This document shows positions 3,843 to 5,701 of a DNA stretch of 5,701 nt, in pieces (position 1 is the stretch's first letter; each line of letters starts with the position of its first letter). The stretch lies in assembly GCA_030602675.1 (NCBI GenBank), contig JAUVZH010000205.1, forward strand, positions 1 through 5,701. The letters run 5' to 3'. Below the pieces are notes generated by a model, which had not been told where the DNA came from, made no database searches, and worked only from the letters and a program-made list of their open reading frames with translations. Origin of the DNA: Candidatus Heimdallarchaeota archaeon (GTDB lineage: Archaea > Asgardarchaeota > Heimdallarchaeia > JABLTI01). A program made the translations under genes and the position numbers.

Positions 3843-5701
3843 GATTTCGTTTTTTCAACCAAATATAAAAAATACCAACAGGAACAAGGATAAGTATCAT
3901 CTGAAAATCTATTCTAAAAGCTGCATCTTGAGTTTTGGTGAGTTCTTCTAATTTTGAATTAAATTCATAGAGTTGTCTATAAGCTAAAAATGCATCTAAA
4001 TAGTTCATTGCTTCTAAAGCAGTTTCCCCTTCATCGATAATTTCATCAAATTCAGCAAGAAAAGTTACATTGTGATTGAGGTCTAATCGATATGTATCAA
4101 TAGCTGGTTTATTGCGATAGTAAGCAACAAAACTGGATGTTCGATAAAGTGAATCCTTCAAAAAGATGCTGAAATAAGGAGTTCCTTCTGGATAATAACT
4201 CATTACATCTCTCATAAAACCACCAGTTCCTTCTTCTGCATCATTTGTTATTTCTGCATGACGAAATCCTAGTACATGACCTATTTCATGAACCAGAAGT
4301 GTAGTTAAACCTGATCGAGGGGTTGTTCCATCACTAGCATAATACCGATTAAGGTCTTTGTAGCAAACAACATTTCCTCCACCACCTAATCCTGTGAATT
4401 CCCTGTATTCACCATAAGAGTAAGCCACCATTGAAACATTTTGTAGTAAAAGGATCCAAGAAGTAAAAATTGTATCACCTTTAGACGTATTGAAGTAGTT
4501 ATCAACAACATCTTGAAATCCATAAAAGATATTGATTCCATTTAAATAAGTCCAATCTGAACGGTACCAAGGATATGAACCTAAAGTAGAAGAATCCATT
4601 ATATTATTGGTAATAATTCCATTTAAATCAGAACATTCAGATAACTCAACCCAGGTGTCCTCAAGCTCTAAAGTAGCAACTTCATTAGGTACAACATACT
4701 CGAATGCATCATCTGCAACTTCCTCACTATAAATCCAATCAAGGTCTTCTTGGCTATATCCATGATGTGCTTCATCATTTATCATAAGTATTTGAGCACT
4801 AATTTCTCGCTGGTCATATAATAAGCCATCACCACGACCTCCGACATCTGATGCAATATCATTCAAGTAATCTACTAGGTATTCATTAAGATGATTAATA
4901 TAATCTGTAGTTCCTGGAGTGTAAGCTTCAAGGTATGTATCTAAATCTACTGTGAGATGACTAATATCGCCTTCGGCAGAATCAGCATTCCACCATTATT
5001 AGTCCATTTAGTGTACCACTGACGACAGTATGGATCAACCAAATAAACTCGATTCTGAAAACCCCAACAAGGGTAAGGAAACTCAACATCAGGATTAAGG
5101 TCGTTATCCCATTCCAAGCGCCACCAATCGGTTAAGGCATTAGAATCAGGATCTACTTCATCAATTTCAAACCAATGTTCAAAACTATGATCGGATGTAT
5201 CATATCTGGATTGATTTAGAAAATAGATAGCATAACTTGGTTCAGCAGAAGCAAAGCCTTCGTTATCAACTAAATATTGTTCTACAGCTTCTCCATCAAT
5301 AGCACGACCATCTTGTTCATAGAAGATAGACATTCTCTCACCAGTGTCTTCTTGTAGGTTTAGTTGAGTTGTATTTAAAGCACTAGTAGTTCCATCCCAG
5401 GAATTAGTATCAATAAATGAATCTAAGTTTGATGAATAACTTTCTGTTGTGAAATGGAAATTAAAATCTAATGTGATTTCCAGGTCAAGGAGAGATTCAT
5501 AGGATTGAGTTCCTTCATTAAAATAATAATCAATACCTTGATAGTAGATAGTGGTTTGTAAATCACTATTCCAAACAGCAAGATCAATGTACTCCTCATT
5601 GTAACCTACAAAAACAACATCGATTGGTACAGTAACTTGTGCAATTGGAATTTCATCTAACTCTAAGTAAGATTTTTCTAAATTATCAATAGTTAAAGAA
5701 T
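3832..5701 (-). CDS. Membrane-anchored extracellular metzincin-type metalloprotease, frame-broken and 5' truncated by the window edge
   Basis: One gene read in two frames. The upstream part is open from the right edge down to a stop at 4947-4949; the downstream part is open from 4995 to the TAA at 3834-3832. Together they give about 620 residues, and the N-terminus lies outside. The upstream part is rich in Asp, Asn, Tyr and Trp with beta-strand-like stretches, as in secreted proteins. The downstream part carries HEIGHVLGFRH (bases 4290-4258), the complete HExxHxxGxxH zinc site with three His ligands and the catalytic Glu. About 17 residues later comes DVMSY (4209-4195), the Met-turn of metzincins, most like serralysin/M10 types. 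A charged helical segment (about 4030-3910) then leads to one membrane helix (about 3903-3853) ending in KKRNRRF. This predicts a large outer domain with a short cytoplasmic tail. ATG at 5333 and TTG at 4866 look like starts but are internal, since the frame stays open upstream of both. Substrate unknown. The break may be a real mutation or a sequence error. Confidence 0.85.
4950..4995 (-). other. Frame-break site in the metalloprotease gene (apparent one-base loss)
   Basis: Upstream frame: WTNNGGMLILP, then an unlikely tail KAILVISQ and a stop. Downstream frame: stop, then WWNADSAEGDISHLTVDLDT and onward. Only bases 4950-4995 are open in both frames, so the change must lie there. Adding one base after CTGCC (near 4976-4980) would give MLILPEGDISHL, a natural junction. 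No slippery heptamer is present, so programmed -1 frameshifting is unlikely. Confidence 0.8.

Noticed and set aside
3832..4866. Protease as a separate complete gene starting with TTG at 4866
   Set aside because: The frame continues upstream for over 40 codons with protein-like sequence (HLTVDLDTYLEAYTPG), and no ribosome-binding site precedes 4866.
4950..4995. Programmed -1 ribosomal frameshift in the protease gene
   Set aside because: No X-XXY-YYZ slippery heptamer or following stem-loop is seen. A one-base deletion or sequence error explains it more simply.
1..5701. tRNA, rRNA, CRISPR array, insertion sequence or integrase site
   Set aside because: I found no regularly spaced repeats, transposase or integrase motifs, or tRNA-like cloverleaf on either strand.

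Overview
This is a low-GC (roughly 30-35%) window with five confidently protein-coding loci, plus one structured, gene-poor stretch. The left part reads leftward (minus strand): the start of a peptide methionine sulfoxide reductase A gene cut by the window edge (1-141), a DegV-family fatty-acid-binding protein (274-1215), and a PlsY-type acyl-phosphate:glycerol-3-phosphate acyltransferase (1256-1948). plsY and degV are 40 bp apart, so they are probably one transcription unit. The middle (1949-2365) has no long gene. It holds several inverted repeats, a possible 46-residue membrane peptide on the minus strand (2135-2275), and promoter-like sequence. Two genes then read rightward: an 82-residue single-span membrane protein (2366-2614) and a 373-residue nucleotidyltransferase-fold protein (2665-3786). 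They converge, across a hairpin terminator, on a large minus-strand gene (3832 to beyond 5701). That gene encodes an extracytoplasmic metzincin-type metalloprotease with a C-terminal membrane anchor, and its reading frame is broken once near 4950-4995.

Organism. DegV, PlsY and MsrA are families best known from bacteria, and AGGAG ribosome-binding sites precede plsY and degV. However, the PlsY and DegV copies look divergent. The protease has the ectodomain / single C-terminal helix / short basic tail layout common in archaeal surface proteins. Some starts sit at leaderless-like distances from TATA-like boxes. I lean towards an archaeon, possibly of the Asgard type, but the sequence alone does not settle this and a low-GC bacterium remains possible. 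Four genes appear to start with TTG, and two of those starts are forced by an in-frame stop within six bases upstream.

How the genes may work together. The clearest link is plsY-degV. In Firmicutes, DegV-family FakB proteins present fatty acids to the kinase FakA, and the resulting acyl-phosphate is the acyl donor for PlsY. Finding both in one apparent operon suggests a fatty-acid capture and glycerol-phosphate acylation module. If the host is an archaeon with ether lipids, that would be notable. The nucleotidyltransferase, its small membrane neighbour and the metalloprotease show no obvious link to that pathway. The most unusual items are the lipid pair, the nucleotidyltransferase with an apparent duplicated helical domain and no visible third carboxylate, the hairpin-rich 2020-2275 stretch, and the frame break in the protease.
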